Below are positions 32,335-43,527 of a stretch of DNA of 64,000 bases, in pieces; position 1 is the stretch's first letter; the number at the start of each line of letters is the position of its first letter. Source of the DNA: Corallium rubrum. Taxonomy: Eukaryota > Cnidaria > Anthozoa > Scleralcyonacea > Coralliidae. Below the pieces are notes generated by a model, which worked only from the letters and a program-made list of their open reading frames with translations, was not told the origin of the DNA and searched no databases. The stretch spans positions 6,509,467 to 6,573,466 of the forward strand of contig OZ036010.1 of the NCBI GenBank assembly GCA_964035015.1. The letters are read 5' to 3'. A program made the position numbers and the translations under genes.

Positions 32335-34262
32335 AATTCAATTCAATTCAATTCAATTCAAAGGTCTTTATTTATAAAATCATAGGGTAAAAAGAACATA
32401 TCCTATGTTACAATTGTAAAAAAGTTCAAGATATTTTAAAGCATTATATTATATTTAAAATGTACTCGGTTAATAAAAGTGTTCATAAAACGGTTAGTGT
32501 TTATCTTTGGGCGTTGACTTGACTTATTTCTTAAGTTGTATTTAGTTAGTTTAACTTGTGGCATTAGATGATGAAGTGGATGATTACTCAGCGAGGATAC
32601 CTTCTTGATTATCTTTTTATCTTGGTTTTCCATAAGGTTGCGTACCATCACACGTTTCGAGGTACATTTGCGTTTATGGCAACGATCTAAGAAGCACTGA
32701 ATTGTTGTCAATTCAGAATCAGCTGCACCATATACTGATAGGCCATAAGTGATGTTAGGTAACACAATGCTGTTAAAAAGATGGTCAATTTCTGTTTGGC
32801 TACAACCTTCCTTACGCAATACTCTTAGTATATAAAGACCTCTGTTTGCCTTAACTAACTTATTTTTTACATGAGAGGTAAACTTACAATCATGCTGAAA
32901 GGTAACACCTAGTATAGGAAGAGCTTCGCATTGTGGAATGTTCGAGATAGTAGGATAAGTTTCCTTTTTTCCTTTCTTACAAAATGTTAGTTCTTTACAT
33001 TTACTAGGATTACAAGACATCGAATTTGAATTTGTCCAGTCCATAAACTGAGAGACAAGGTCCTGTGAGCAATCCTTTTCATTCCAGACTGGCGATATTA
33101 TGGTTGAGTCATCGGCATATTTATATAGGGCATCTTCACTGCTTTGGTTGATTTCTAAATCATTAAGAAAAATGTTAAACAGAAAAGGGCCACTAACGCT
33201 CCCCTGTGTAGTTCCCTTATTTACTGCCTTCCAGTCTCCTGCAAAATCATTATGGAAAATTCTCTGTTGTCTTCCTTCAAGAAAATTGATGTACCAGTTA
33301 ATAATGTAAGGGTTTAGTGGCAGTTCTTTGAGTTTAGTAGCGAGCAGGTTATGTTTGACGGAGTCAAAAGCTTTGCTGAAATCCATGGCAAATAGTCGCA
33401 CAGCTTTACACTTGGGGTTATCGAGATAACTACATACTTTGTGTTGAATTGTTAATAAAGCATGTGTACAGTTGCCACCATCCCTATACGCAAATTGAGT
33501 TGAGCTCAGATTCTCCTCCACCTTATCTTTAGCACAGTTACGATATACCACTCTCTCAAAAGCTCTGGCTATTACTGGAGTTATATTTATCCCCCGGTAC
33601 TCGTTGTTTTCACTAGGTAAGTCTACTTTAGGGATAGGGTTAATATTAGCTCGCTTCCAGGTTAGTGGCCAGGTGTGTGTAGATATTGATAGATTCCAGA
33701 CTCTAGTTATAATGGGGGTCAAAATTCCTGCGTGATCTTTCCATATCCAGTAAGGAAGGTTGTCGGGTCCACTTGCAGTTCTTTTTAACTTTCTCAACGA
33801 GTTCCAAACCTTTTCCTCAGTGATCTCAGGAATCTCCATCTCACTACCAATGTAAATAGCTTCTGGCTTTTTATACGCATGATCGGAGCACAGCTCTCCA
33901 AAATAATTATTCAGCTCCTCCAGTGATTTGTTATCTAATGTCACATTATACGAATATGATTTTCGCTGCGAGATTTTATCAACCCCCTTCCACCATCCAC
34001 GACTTCCCAATGCGGCTGCAAGAGCGTTTCTTCTGTTTTCACTAATCACCTCTGATATTCTTTTATTAATTGTTGTTAGTCGGTCTTTATTTAAATTGGA
34101 AATTTTGGCCTTAGTCTTGAGCATATACTTAACCAGGGGAGTCATCCATACTGGGTCACGAGACGACATGGAAACAGTTCTTAATGGCATGCATCTGTTC
34201 ATATGACTTTTAATTTTCTGTTCTAGTAAATTTACCGCTTGATTTATTCCTGTGGTATTGAA
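32335..34262 (-). mobile_element. 5'-truncated LINE with intact RT frame
   Basis: The element runs leftward from about 34262, where homology starts inside the ORF2 linker, to a (TTGAA)n tail (plus-strand CAATT repeats at 32335-32361). The endonuclease is absent, the usual result of incomplete reverse transcription. Confidence 0.85.
32436..34202 (-). CDS. LINE ORF2 fragment: reverse transcriptase (CR1/Rex1-like)
   Basis: 588 residues without a stop. A linker with [16 protein letters not shown] leads to RT blocks: [55 protein letters not shown] (catalytic Asp), [26 protein letters not shown] (catalytic Asp pair) and [17 protein letters not shown]. The C-terminal part includes [12 protein letters not shown] and a Cys/His-poor tail ending near (TTGAA)n. 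The frame remains open through upstream codons to about 34262, so the ATG at 34202 is only the first Met. It lacks the endonuclease, so it is non-autonomous, but the frame is surprisingly clean. Confidence 0.88.
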   Translation of the reverse strand: MNRCMPLRTVSMSSRDPVWMTPLVKYMLKTKAKISNLNKDRLTTINKRISEVISENRRNALAAALGSRGWWKGVDKISQRKSYSYNVTLDNKSLEELNNYFGELCSDHAYKKPEAIYIGSEMEIPEITEEKVWNSLRKLKRTASGPDNLPYWIWKDHAGILTPIITRVWNLSISTHTWPLTWKRANINPIPKVDLPSENNEYRGINITPVIARAFERVVYRNCAKDKVEENLSSTQFAYRDGGNCTHALLTIQHKVCSYLDNPKCKAVRLFAMDFSKAFDSVKHNLLATKLKELPLNPYIINWYINFLEGRQQRIFHNDFAGDWKAVNKGTTQGSVSGPFLFNIFLNDLEINQSSEDALYKYADDSTIISPVWNEKDCSQDLVSQFMDWTNSNSMSCNPSKCKELTFCKKGKKETYPTISNIPQCEALPILGVTFQHDCKFTSHVKNKLVKANRGLYILRVLRKEGCSQTEIDHLFNSIVLPNITYGLSVYGAADSELTTIQCFLDRCHKRKCTSKRVMVRNLMENQDKKIIKKVSSLSNHPLHHLMPQVKLTKYNLRNKSSQRPKINTNRFMNTFINRVHFKYNIML

Positions 34263-34869
34263 TTTCTGTGTGGTTGAATTTCTGTGGTATGTTTTAGAAT
34301 GAAAATCATTTACAAAAAATGAGTTTCAGACTTATATATGTGAAAGTATGGCTAACTAAAGTTTTCGCTTTACCCAGCTTGTGACGTCACATGCATATCA
34401 AAAATGTTCCAAGATGCAGATACTGATTCAGATTAGCAACTTTAGTTGTTTTATTGGAATACTTTGGGTCTAAATAACACACTAGATTGTATCTCACTAG
34501 ATTGATTTTTTTTTTTTGTTGCCCATACGCTTTAAAGTGCCTATCTCACCTTTGGGAATTTAACTCGTCACTCAACCAAAACCACACCCGTGGTGATAAA
34601 TACAGCCTACACGACAGTCACAGACCAGTTTCAACTCTACTTCGACAAAGAGGCGAAGAGCAACTTTGGCCCAACAGTATAATCAAATACTGGAGTATAA
34701 TGGCAGGACGCTACGGACTACCAAGACACCACAACGACTTCAGTAAGATCATTATTAAATTACCTTATAGTGGTTTTATACGTGTTTTACAAATTAGTTG
34801 TCTTACACTGTCTTTCTCTCCTTTTTCTACTAACTGACTATACACCAACAATTGACAACCAACGCCAAA

Positions 34870-34909
34870 TCCCTCCTGAAGAAGACCAGAAGGTCGAAAC
34901 GCGTCGAGG
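34870..34909 (+). ncRNA. Hammerhead-ribozyme-like motif 4
   Basis: Stem I is CCCTC (34870-34874, approximately) with GAGGG after the cleavage triplet GTC. Box 1 is CTGAAGA (34875-34881). Stem II is GACC-AGAA-GGTC (34883-34894). Box 2 is GAAA (34895-34898). Stem III is a minimal A-CGCG-T. All parts are in order. Read by eye only. Confidence 0.68.
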
Positions 34910-35097
34910 GTTGAAACACAAAATTACTATTCTCTTTTCGATCTTTCTTTATGATCAATGTTACTATACTGAACTACGTCACTACTACTAGCGCCATGGA
35001 TACCATAATGGTTGGCTAACTCTGTATGCTATGTCCCGCTTCTGAAGGCAATGCCGATGGAGGTCCCATTACCTATTTAAATCTTATACCATTGTCG

Positions 35098-35365
35098 TAA
35101 TATTTGGGTCTTCCTGAACAAATCCATAATATATCTTGTCAGCCGAAAATTTCATCTTCATGGAGTTTTTCGCTGTCAAAGTTACCGGATGTGATGTCAC
35201 AAGAGGCATTCCAAACCAGTTTTCTTTTGTTACTTGCCACAAAAATTCCTCTTGTGACATCACATCCGGTAACTTTGACAGCAAAAAAGTCCATGAAGAT
35301 GAAATTTTCGGCTGACAAGATATATTATGATTTTGCTCAGGAAGACCCAAATATTACGAATATGT
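35098..35365. repeat. Inner palindrome of the 34531 MITE
   Basis: The left arm (GTAATATTTGGGTCTTCCTG ... GATGTGATGTCACAAGAGG) and its inverse are separated by about 35 bp. It yields mirror-image frames of 88 and 87 residues on the two strands, which are artefacts of the palindrome. Confidence 0.85.
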
Positions 35366-35397
35366 AAAATCCCCAAACGTGAGATAGGCACTTTAAA

Positions 35398-36208
35398 TGT
35401 TGTATTACAATTTATAATTAAACATATTTTTCAGGACTTCAAAGGATAGTTCTTTTAACTTGAAACTCGCGTGAATGAATGTTTTTGTCAAGAACACATT
35501 AGAACAGAAAGCTATTGACGTTATCAGCCGTTAAGGGGGTGTTTACGTGATGTCAGCCCGATATTCAGGCCGGACTGACTCTAGGTCGGTTGTAGTATTT
35601 TTATATTGTAAATCGTTTTAATGAGTCTGGCCTGAGATCCGATCCAGTTCACGCCGGCCTAATCTGAGGTCGCCTCCTAGACCGAACTGAAATTTTGAGG
35701 CCGGCTTTCCATGCATGTAAGCAGAATCTAAGTCTGATTCGAACCGATTTTGGCCACACAAAAAAATGCTTTTTGACCGACGTAATAAGCATACTTTCAC
35801 CTCTTAAACTCATGATCAGTACTTTGTTTTAAATGAGTTTGAAGCTCCTACATGAAAAAAGGGTCGTTTTTAATTATAAGAATACCGTTTATTTGTCCTA
35901 TTCATATACACTGTACGACCGTGTTGCTCACTATAGCTAGTGAAAACTAAAAGAATGCCCATTCATTTTGCATGCTCAGAGTGCATTGTGTTCCAGTCCA
36001 CTACGCTACGCAGACAGCGTCCGAGTGTATGATATAGCATCTCAAACAAATCAGAAATCAAAAAAGAAAAGAGAAAAGCGGGTAAATTAAAGTTTGCTTA
36101 ATTTATGTAATTTCTTCCTCCGATATCAAAACCACCGACATGGTACTGATTTCCTTTGTGTTTTCCTCGTGAATTATTAATGATTTGAGATATTTGAAGC
36201 TAGTTTAA
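35398..36208. other. No gene; possible degenerate foldback
   Basis: 35540-35800 has inverted words (GGCCGGACTGACTCTAGGTC-like and GAGTCTGGCCTGAG) suggesting an old element. The remainder is unannotated. Confidence 0.35.
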
Positions 36209-36655
36209 TAAAGTGCATATATGAGAATTTTCTTCTTTTTTCTAAAAATCGGCCGTATTGAGACGATTCTAAGGATATATAACACACCTTAAACGGATAA
36301 AAACTTCTCGAGATATCTTGCAATCAAACATAGCCAAAAAAATTTTTTTCCAAAACATGGCCGGGAAAAAAGAGTCTGAGTCTGAGTAATGGTGATGACG
36401 TCAAATCGGGACAAGCCATGTCGGACTAGCTTACCTATAGTTTGGAGAGACAGGCTGCAGAAAATTATCGATTACTCTGTGTTTTGTGACAATGTCTACA
36501 TCTGGATCTTAAAACAACTAAACAACTGTAGTCGTTTACAAGATATCTCGAGAAGTTTTTATCCGTTGAAAATGTGTTATATATCGTTAGAATCGTCTCG
36601 ATACGGCCGATTTTTAGAAAAAAAAAAATTAAAATTCTCGTATACATGCACTTTA
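36209..36655. mobile_element. Foldback MITE (TAAAGTGCATAT ends)
   Basis: The arms 36209-36330 and 36535-36655 are inverse (CGGATAAAAACTTCTCGAGA; AATCGGCCGTATTGAGACGA with one change). The spacer holds AT and a TGACGTCA (36396-36403). Confidence 0.8.
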
Positions 36656-36777
36656 ATGACTTCCAAAACGCCTCAGTATAGCTAAAATGATTGTAGTATC
36701 CGTATTGAAGTCAATCTCAAGCAACATTTCTAATCTTTTGGCCGTTGACGTCGTTGTAAAGACGTGAAAATGCCGGC

Positions 36778-37262
36778 TTAAAGTGTATATGAAACGAAAA
36801 TTAAGTTTGTCTTATTTGAAAGAACTCTTAAAATAATGGGGAATATCAATTTACAGCTTTTTCATATTTTACTTAGTTCTTGAGATATTTAGACTTATGT
36901 GATATTCAAATGAGATAACTTATGGTTCGTTTTTTTCTAATTAACATATTCGAAAATCGTGAATAGTTTTAAGATTATTGATCAAAATCACTTGAAACTT
37001 TGCATATTGCTACAGTTCATGCAACTAAACATGAAAGACAAGTTACAAGTGATTTTGATCAATAATCTTAAAAATATGCATAATTTTCGAATATGTTAAT
37101 TGAAGAAAACGAACCATAAGTTATCTCATTTGAATATCACATAAGTCTAAATATCTCAAGAACTGAGTAAAATATGAAAAAGCTGTAAATTGATATTCCC
37201 CATTATTTTAAGAGCTCTTTCAAATAAGACAAACTAAATTTTCGTTTCATATACACTTTAAG
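36778..37262. mobile_element. Foldback MITE, TTAAAGTGTATATGAAACG family
   Basis: Nearly full-length palindrome with about 220-bp arms. It shares its outer ~45 bp (ATGAAACGAAAATTAAGTTT) with the element at 19869. Confidence 0.85.
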
Positions 37263-37505
37263 TGGCGTTGTATAAAGAACGAGGACGGTGTTGAGGTTAC
37301 TCTCGGGCCTAAACCTTGTTCATTCTCTTTGTTTTACAAAAATATTCTTTCGTTTAAAGGACGTCGTCGTTGTGGTTGACGTTGTAGATCCTAAAGTCCC
37401 TAGTATTCGGATTCGACCGTTGACACTACACTCGGAATTAGTTATGTTCGCCATGTTAGTTCTACCCGTAAACTCATGACTGCGGGCAGAAAAGTATTCG
37501 GAATG
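37263..37505. other. Unassigned flank between MITE and PLE remnant
   Basis: Includes a GTTGTGGTTGACGTTG stretch; nothing recognised. Confidence 0.3.
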
Positions 37506-38009
37506 AAGTAAACAAATAAATTAATATGTAATTTTAGCCTGTGTGCAGGTGCTGACCCAATTTGTGGGTCAGCTACCTGCAAATGGGCAAAGAAACAGGT
37601 TATAAATTACTATTTAAATCATCAGAAAAAGGTTAAGGAAAAGGTGTGGAATATGGTGGTGGAGTGAGCTAAATGAAAGAGAATCGCTCATTGAGGCCGT
37701 GAGGGTGAATGGTACCAAGTTTGTAAATGAGACGCATTTCTTGTTTACGACGAGTATCGTTACAACCTGTAATGGGCTGAATGGCGCAGATTTTTATGTT
37801 GGAAAAGGAGTGGTTGGCACTGTTGAAGTGCCTGGCAACAGGTTTGTTTTGCACATTGTTTTTGACATCACGAAGGTGTTCAACAAACCTGTCACCTAAA
37901 CGTCTTCCAGTTTCTCCGATGTAAAGCATGGGACATTAATACTGCAAGGGATACAGTAAATGAGGTTAGCACACAGGCTAAAATTACATATTAATTTATT
38001 TGTTTACTT
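37506..38009 (-). mobile_element. Second PLE remnant framed by a 40-bp inverted repeat
   Basis: AAGTAAACAAATAAATTAAT, continuing to CCTGTGTG (37506-37545), is exactly inverted at 37970-38009. Inside, on the minus strand, is a GIY-YIG endonuclease end. Inverted end plus downstream hammerhead-like motif is again the PLE terminal layout, but no RT is present. Confidence 0.7.
37669..37929 (-). pseudogene. PLE GIY-YIG endonuclease fragment
   Basis: The frame starts MLYIGETGRRLGDRFVEHLR (the YIG half of GIY-YIG with the catalytic Arg helix), then KPVARHFNSANHSFSNI, and ends after a RRKQEMRLIYKLGT helix at a stop. It differs from the 29.5-kb copy, so it represents another PLE family. Typical C-terminus; everything upstream is missing. 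Confidence 0.8.
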
Positions 38010-38096
38010 TGTTTTTATTGGCTTACATGTGTTCACGTGATTCCCATTGTAGCTCTGCTATAAATACGCGTGACCTCATGTGAGTTGTTTACTAAT

Positions 38097-38134
38097 TTCT
38101 CCTGACGAAGGGCCTTCGCTCGAAACGTCGAGAA
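38097..38134 (+). ncRNA. Hammerhead-ribozyme-like motif 5
   Basis: Stem I is TTCTC (38097-38101) with GAGAA (38130-38134). Box CTGACGA (38102-38108). Stem II is GGGC-CTTC-GCTC (38110-38121). GAAA (38122-38125), a minimal stem III A-CG-T, and cleavage triplet GTC (38127-38129). One extra A lies between box 1 and stem II, as in motif 4. It sits just beyond the PLE remnant. Confidence 0.7.
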
Positions 38135-38618
38135 GATTTTTCTCTGTTTTTCAGGCCAACGTGACTTAACCCTGGTAATATTTGGATTTCAACCGTGGCC
38201 GACGCTGTCCTAGAAGCTTTTATTCGGATTGAAGTTGGATACTCCAGTAAAATAAAATCGGCCACCCAAGATATTAGATGAAAACTGGTGTTCATCTAGT
38301 TCTTAAGATCTTAATTATCTATATGCAAAATAAACAAGTTGCATGCTGTATGAATAAATTTTACACACACACATGAATAAAATCTCATTTGAGTCGTCCC
38401 TTTTAGCCGAAACCCAAGAATACTGACAACGCATTCTGGTAGTTGTAGTCACCGAAACGCCATCGCACGACATCGTGCAAATGGCCTTATGGCCTATTTA
38501 CCAATATCACGAATCGTATACACGCGTAGGACTCGAATCAATATGACAGTGTTGGACAACCCTCTTCGGTCGTCACCAATCCAGAAACTTTTGCGCTAGT
38601 GTACCCAGGGGTCTTAGA
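38135..38618. other. No gene seen
   Basis: Probable continuation of PLE terminal sequence to about 38300, then unassigned DNA. Confidence 0.35.
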
Positions 38619-39333
38619 CCCGTTTACACAATGCCGGTACAATTTGAAAACGGAACAAAATCATGCCGTTTAGGCCTTGCGGTTACACGACGATACCGGC
38701 ACAAAAATGACATGAAAACGGCACAAAATGAAGACGGGTTCCCTGACGGCATGAAATTAAATTAAATTAAATTAAATTAAATTAAATTAAATTAAATTAA
38801 ATTAAATTAAATTAAATTAAATTAAATTAAATTAAATTAAATTAAATTAAATTAAATTAAATTAAATTAAATTAAATTAAATTAAATTAAATTAAATTAA
38901 ATTAAATTAAATTAAATTAAATTAAATTAAATTAAATTAAATTAAACTAAACTAAACTAAACTAAATTAAATTAAATTAAATTAAATTAAATTAAATTAA
39001 ATTAAATTAAATTAACTTAAATTAAATTAAATTAAATTAAATTAAATTAAATTAAATTAAATTAAATTAAATTAAATTAAATTAAATTAAATTAAATTAA
39101 ATTAAAATGGAAGACTGGTTTGATGACGGTAATCACGATATATACGACCACAGTATTCGGGTCAGCAGTATTCACAAAGTCTTCTCAATTCTCATTGGAA
39201 GAGAATAGTCACACGCTAATCTGCCATTATATTATATCGGCACCGTGTAAACGCAAGACTTTTTGGCCTGTATTTACACACCGGCATGATTTTGTTCCGT
39301 TTTCAAATTGTACCAGTATCGTGTAAACGGGAA
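38619..39333. mobile_element. MITE (CCCGTTTACACAATGCCGG) interrupted by satellite
   Basis: The outer ends CCCGTTTACACAATGCCGGT and, inverted, the GTACCAGTATCGTGTAAACGGG type enclose a shared interior (TTTGAAAACGGAACAAAATC). CTTAGA at 38613-38618 and 39334-39339 is a candidate 6-bp target duplication with 2 extra bases at the right end. The same family lies at 46403-46579 without the satellite. Confidence 0.72.
38754..39106. repeat. Pentanucleotide satellite (AATTA)n
   Basis: About 70 copies of AATTA with a few ACTAA variants near 38945-38965 and 39016. It lies inside the MITE at 38619, so it expanded after that MITE inserted. Confidence 0.95.
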
Positions 39334-39339
39334 CTTAGA

Positions 39340-41265
39340 TAACACGAATCATGCCAGTTCTCGCTATACAGATAGTATTACACGTTTTTCTATAAAACCA
39401 AAGTATTTTTTATGTAATCTAGTTTTCTTGACTTGCACGAATTTCTAAGAATATTCTGCACGAACGCTGACAAAGTTTTTCTAACTGCAGACTTCTAATT
39501 CTTGAATTACAATATTCTCAAACATTCCTGGAAATTTTGGATCTAGATTAGAACAATTAGAAAAAAAGATTAGAATAAAAATATAGTTGATCTTTAGCAA
39601 CAAAATTTGAAATTAAGATAGTTTAAGTCTCTGTTCCCGATACGCAATTGATGAGGTGATATAGGACTTTGTTATTATTGTTTTATAGAACATTGCCACC
39701 AAGAAATTACCTTTTTCGGAAACGTTCTGTAAGGAAATATAAGAAACTATGTTAAAAAACAAACAAACATGTAAACACTTGTAGCTATCTTGTATAGTAA
39801 TGCTGCCTTCAAACTGATCAATTAGTAAAGTCAAAAGCTGGTACACTAGTGCATGCCGATATTTTTAGTAAAGAAATACTGAAGTTTCGAGCGAAACCAT
39901 TAATCAATGTAAAATAATAAGTTATTTTATATTTATTAAATTCGCCATGCTAAAAGTAAATTACAGGCAGGGTGACACAACAGCTGACGCCAATTGCTGT
40001 GATTCCCCCAAATGGGTTAAAAATATATTGTTTCAAGTTCAAATCCTTTGAAGGATTTAATTCAACTATTCAAGTCTTTTGGCAAGTGTGGATCGTTTTC
40101 ACTCACGTGATCGATCGGTAGCGCCATTGGGGTGGTAAAACAATACAAAATATTTGAATAAGAATATTGTGCGAATTCCCACAGGTTAAAGGTGTACACC
40201 AATATGGCCGCCATTAATTTCATTGTTTTGGTACACCAACATGGCCGCCGTGACGTCAGGTGAAAACGATCTATACTCGATGTTATTTTATTCCATTATA
40301 CAAATCATGGCTTTGATTGGCTGAAAATATAAATTAGTGCCGCACTTTGATTGGCAGACAATCCAAATTACACTCTGATATGATTGGCTAACACTAGTCT
40401 ACAAGTATCACACTCTGTTTGGCTGGTGAAATATAATATACTAAATACACTCTTTGGTTGGCTTTCAATGCAAATCACTCTCTGATTGGCTGTCGAGTAG
40501 TCAGCACCACAGTACGAATCGCACAGGGGGGTACTCTGGCAATATTTGGGTAGGGGTGTGCCGCCGTGACCTCAAAATCATGACCCTATCCCAGACCTAA
40601 AGGCGATTTTCCATACCCCATCAATACCCTATCCCAGCACTGGTGTCACATCAGCATCCATATACCCTACCACAGACCAAAATATACACCCTATTCCAGA
40701 CTATTTGTCTATTTGTATACCTTATCCCAGACCCCGGAGCTCGAAAACCATGCCTTTATAGGGCGGCACATACCCGTATCCCTTATATACGAGAGTTCTA
40801 CCTCCTGGGCATAAACCCATAAAAAGAAGTGGTAAAATTAAAGCTTTAAAAAACGTAAAAATACAGACAAATAAGTAAAAGTAATAACTTGTATACCAAA
40901 CATGCTGAGGTCTGAACTGGGGACAATATTTTCTTAGCACGCCCCCCCCCCCCCCCCCAGTACAATTTTCTAAATAGCTGTAATCCCGTAGGCATGCTAA
41001 AGTTGATTTCTGTTTCTTTTTTCAGTTCTTTTTGAGTTGACTGGATGTCAAACTATCAGAAAATGCAATTCAAATTTTCCGAGCTCTCAACTGAACCCCC
41101 CTGTATGTCGAGAGGTCGAAAATGTGAACCCCATCATTGATCTAGTCAACTCAAGAAAGAAAAAAATATCAACTTAGCACGAAAATCCTACTGCAGCTGT
41201 TTTCCTGACACTTCATACGACACTATAATATCTTTCCCAGCTGCGTGACAATGTACATGCTTTAC
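39340..41265. other. Mostly unassigned; repeats at 40300-40960
   Basis: No exon recognised. 40310-40500 holds six copies of a GATTGGCT-like word at 30-60-bp spacing. 40520-40800 is a known-looking repeat type rich in CCCTATCCCAGACC words. A C homopolymer lies at 40943-40959. 41169-41228 repeats the 31512 sequence. Confidence 0.4.
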
Positions 41266-41355
41266 CTGGACAGCCTGATTGGCCCGAGCCTTGCGCAGGC
41301 GTTTTTCCATCCGGGCAACATCCCCACTTCGTCGTTGCACAGGACCCTTGCATTG
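41266..41355 (-). CDS. Candidate Cys-rich exon (WGCCPDG motif) of the EGF gene
   Basis: Minus-strand acceptor ATATTGGAG ends at 41356 and donor CCAG|GTAAAG at 41266. Phase 1 on both sides, 30 codons: AMQGSCATTKWGCCPDGKTP then a Gly/Ser stretch and GCPG. The C-x6-CC-x(n)-GC pattern with PDG resembles the short Cys-rich repeat found in papilin-like matrix proteins. Same strand and phase as the EGF exons, so it probably continues that gene 3.4 kb downstream of EGF12. The acceptor lacks a good pyrimidine tract, and no exon to its left has been identified. Confidence 0.5.
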
Positions 41356-41737
41356 CTCCAATATTATTATTATTATTATTGTTAAATGCAGATACTAAAA
41401 ACAAATGTAAGGTGTCACTATTAGCTAAGTAATATATCACACACACAAAAAGACGTTACCAAAAAGTGTGTTAAAATGCAAAAAAGAAATTTTCCCCATA
41501 CTTTAAGCTAATACTGTAAAGTCGTCCTAAAAATGTAGAGTAAGGTTTTTTGGCAAGATATTTAAAATTTTTTGTTGTAATTTTTGGTGAGTTTTTGTTT
41601 TTCTGATTTTGATTTTACTTTCTAGTGTGTTTTCAGCATTAACGTTGTTTCCACCTAACCCTCCCCTCCCTCCCCCTCCCGTATTTTTTCTCGTCCCCAG
41701 GCTCCATCGCATTCCAGTTCCAAGAATCCTGGCGACC

Positions 41738-42744
41738 AACTGACCTGTATATAACTGGACCGCTTGCTCTTGCCAAAAAAGCTGTGGTCATTTGAACATG
41801 GCGTCAAATGGCGAATTTGAGTCCTTCTGCTCATGGGAGCAGCCACTGACCAGTGCTTGACACTGATCTGTAGGCGTTTTATGCTGTTCTTTCGTAAAAA
41901 AATTTTTCTCTGTTTGAAAATTGATCTAAACTGGCCATGTCTTTTTCAGTTTAATATATTTTTACGCTCCGTTGTTGGCAACTAGTGACACCTGGAGAAC
42001 ACCAGCTTATAGTAAGTGCAGTTAAAACTTTCAGTGTAGTCTGTCGAAGTACAAAATAAATGTTTTACATCGTACGTTTTTCAGTATATGATTGATGTTT
42101 CGGGTTTAAGTTAATAAGCTTAACAGTTGTTTACTTCGTATTTGCTTGCCTTCACTGGCCCTTCTGGTTCAGATTTCAAACTCACTGGAACATTTCAACA
42201 TAAGGACGGAATTTTTCGCAAGATTTGGTATATGTTTTACAACGAGAAATACTGATGTTTTAAAACAGTAAGCTTATTAAATCCTTTTCGAAAAGTACTA
42301 AAATGTGCCGAAAGCCCACGAAAAGTATTAAAATACAAGCCGTTGAATTGCCGGCCTGGTATTCACTTGTCAGTTCAGCTGTGCCTTCTTCATTTCGGCA
42401 ACAAAAACAGTTAATAAATATAACTTATGCGGCAACAAAACCGAGTAACCGACAGGAATTAACAATATAACTGCTTTGTGTATTTATTTCTGTACCTTTT
42501 TTAACCTTTCAAAAAAGAATTGTTGTGTTTATCTTTGAAAATATCAGCGAGTCGAGGATTTTTTTCTTCATTTCACGGGATATTTTATAAAGCCTGCGTC
42601 TGTAATCCAGTCAAAATCGTGGTCAGTGTTGTCTACCATGAGCAGAAGGACTCAAATTCGCCATTTGACGCCACGTTCAAATGGCCACACTTTCATAACT
42701 CAAAGATAATAGGAGCAAGCGGTCCAGTTATATACAGGTCAGTG
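41738..42744. mobile_element. Mutator-like TIR element with 9-bp target duplication
   Basis: CTGGCGACC occurs exactly at 41729-41737 and 42745-42753. Just inside are inverted ends ACTGACCTGTATATAACTGG (left) and the same (right, inverted), continuing for about 120 bp of TIR with CATTTGAACATGGCGTCAAA. A 9-bp duplication with long TIRs points to MULE. There is no transposase frame. The interior is AT-rich with a LINE-free, unrecognised core. Confidence 0.82.
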
Positions 42745-43206
42745 CTGGCGACCCGTGCAGAAAAATGTTCTGAAATCTTGGTTAAAAACCGGCTTTGAGC
42801 GGTACGTTGTAGTGTATTCTTGTAGTGTGATACTCTTTGAGTTTATATACCTAAATTTGTTTATATATTGGCAATTTTTCTTGTGGTATTTACAACTAAT
42901 TGTGTATTCAAATTTAATGGACCCACTTTGGGGGCTTGCACCTGGATATATTTTAATGCCGAACTGCTACTCCCAGTCTTTTACTCTTTTCTATTATTTA
43001 ATTTTGTGATGTGCAACCTCAGACTTATTAATGCTCGGGGTGGGGTGTTCAGGGGGGGGGGGGGGGCAAAATGTCTTTTAAATGTTAATATCCTAAGGAA
43101 AATGATATACCATGAGTTATAATCTTGACACTATGGTTAAGAACTTAAACCATAAATAAATAAATATGTGACTTTAAGTTTGTTTTTCTTTTTAAATACT
43201 GACTCT
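42745..43206. other. No gene; G run
   Basis: Unassigned AT-rich DNA with a G homopolymer at about 43053-43066. Confidence 0.35.
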
Positions 43207-43527
43207 GTTATATTATATTATATTATATTATATTATATTATATTATATTATATTATATTATATTATATTATATTATATTATATTATATTATATTATATTA
43301 TATTATATTATATTATATTATATTATATTATATTATATTATATTATATTATATTATATTATATTATATTATATTATATTATAATATTATATTATATTATA
43401 TTATATTATATTATATTATATTATATTATATTATATTATATTATATTATATTATATTATATTATATTATATTATATTATATATTATATTATATTATATTA
43501 TATTATATTATATTATATTATATTATT
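43207..43527. repeat. Pentanucleotide satellite (TATTA)n
   Basis: Over 60 copies of TATTA, with phase slips at about 43381 and 43480. Confidence 0.96.

Larger units (their letters stand above)
34531..35397. mobile_element. TTTAAAGTGCCTAT-family MITE split by a nested insertion
   Basis: The ends TTTAAAGTGCCTATCTCACC (34531) and GTGAGATAGGCACTTTAAA (35379-35397) are inverse. About 0.5 kb between (about 34565-35085) is unrelated and contains a hammerhead-like motif. The inner palindrome at 35098-35365 has arms with GTCAAAGTTACCGGATGTGA. A PLE-derived sequence probably inserted into this MITE. Confidence 0.68.

Noticed and set aside
35084-35367. Two mirror-image proteins of about 88 residues on opposite strands
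   Set aside because: Produced by one palindrome read from both sides; no domain or splice support.
42520-43122. Hydrophobic plus-strand frames of 84-92 residues
   Set aside because: They overlap the MULE TIR and AT-rich flank, with no domain or splice support.
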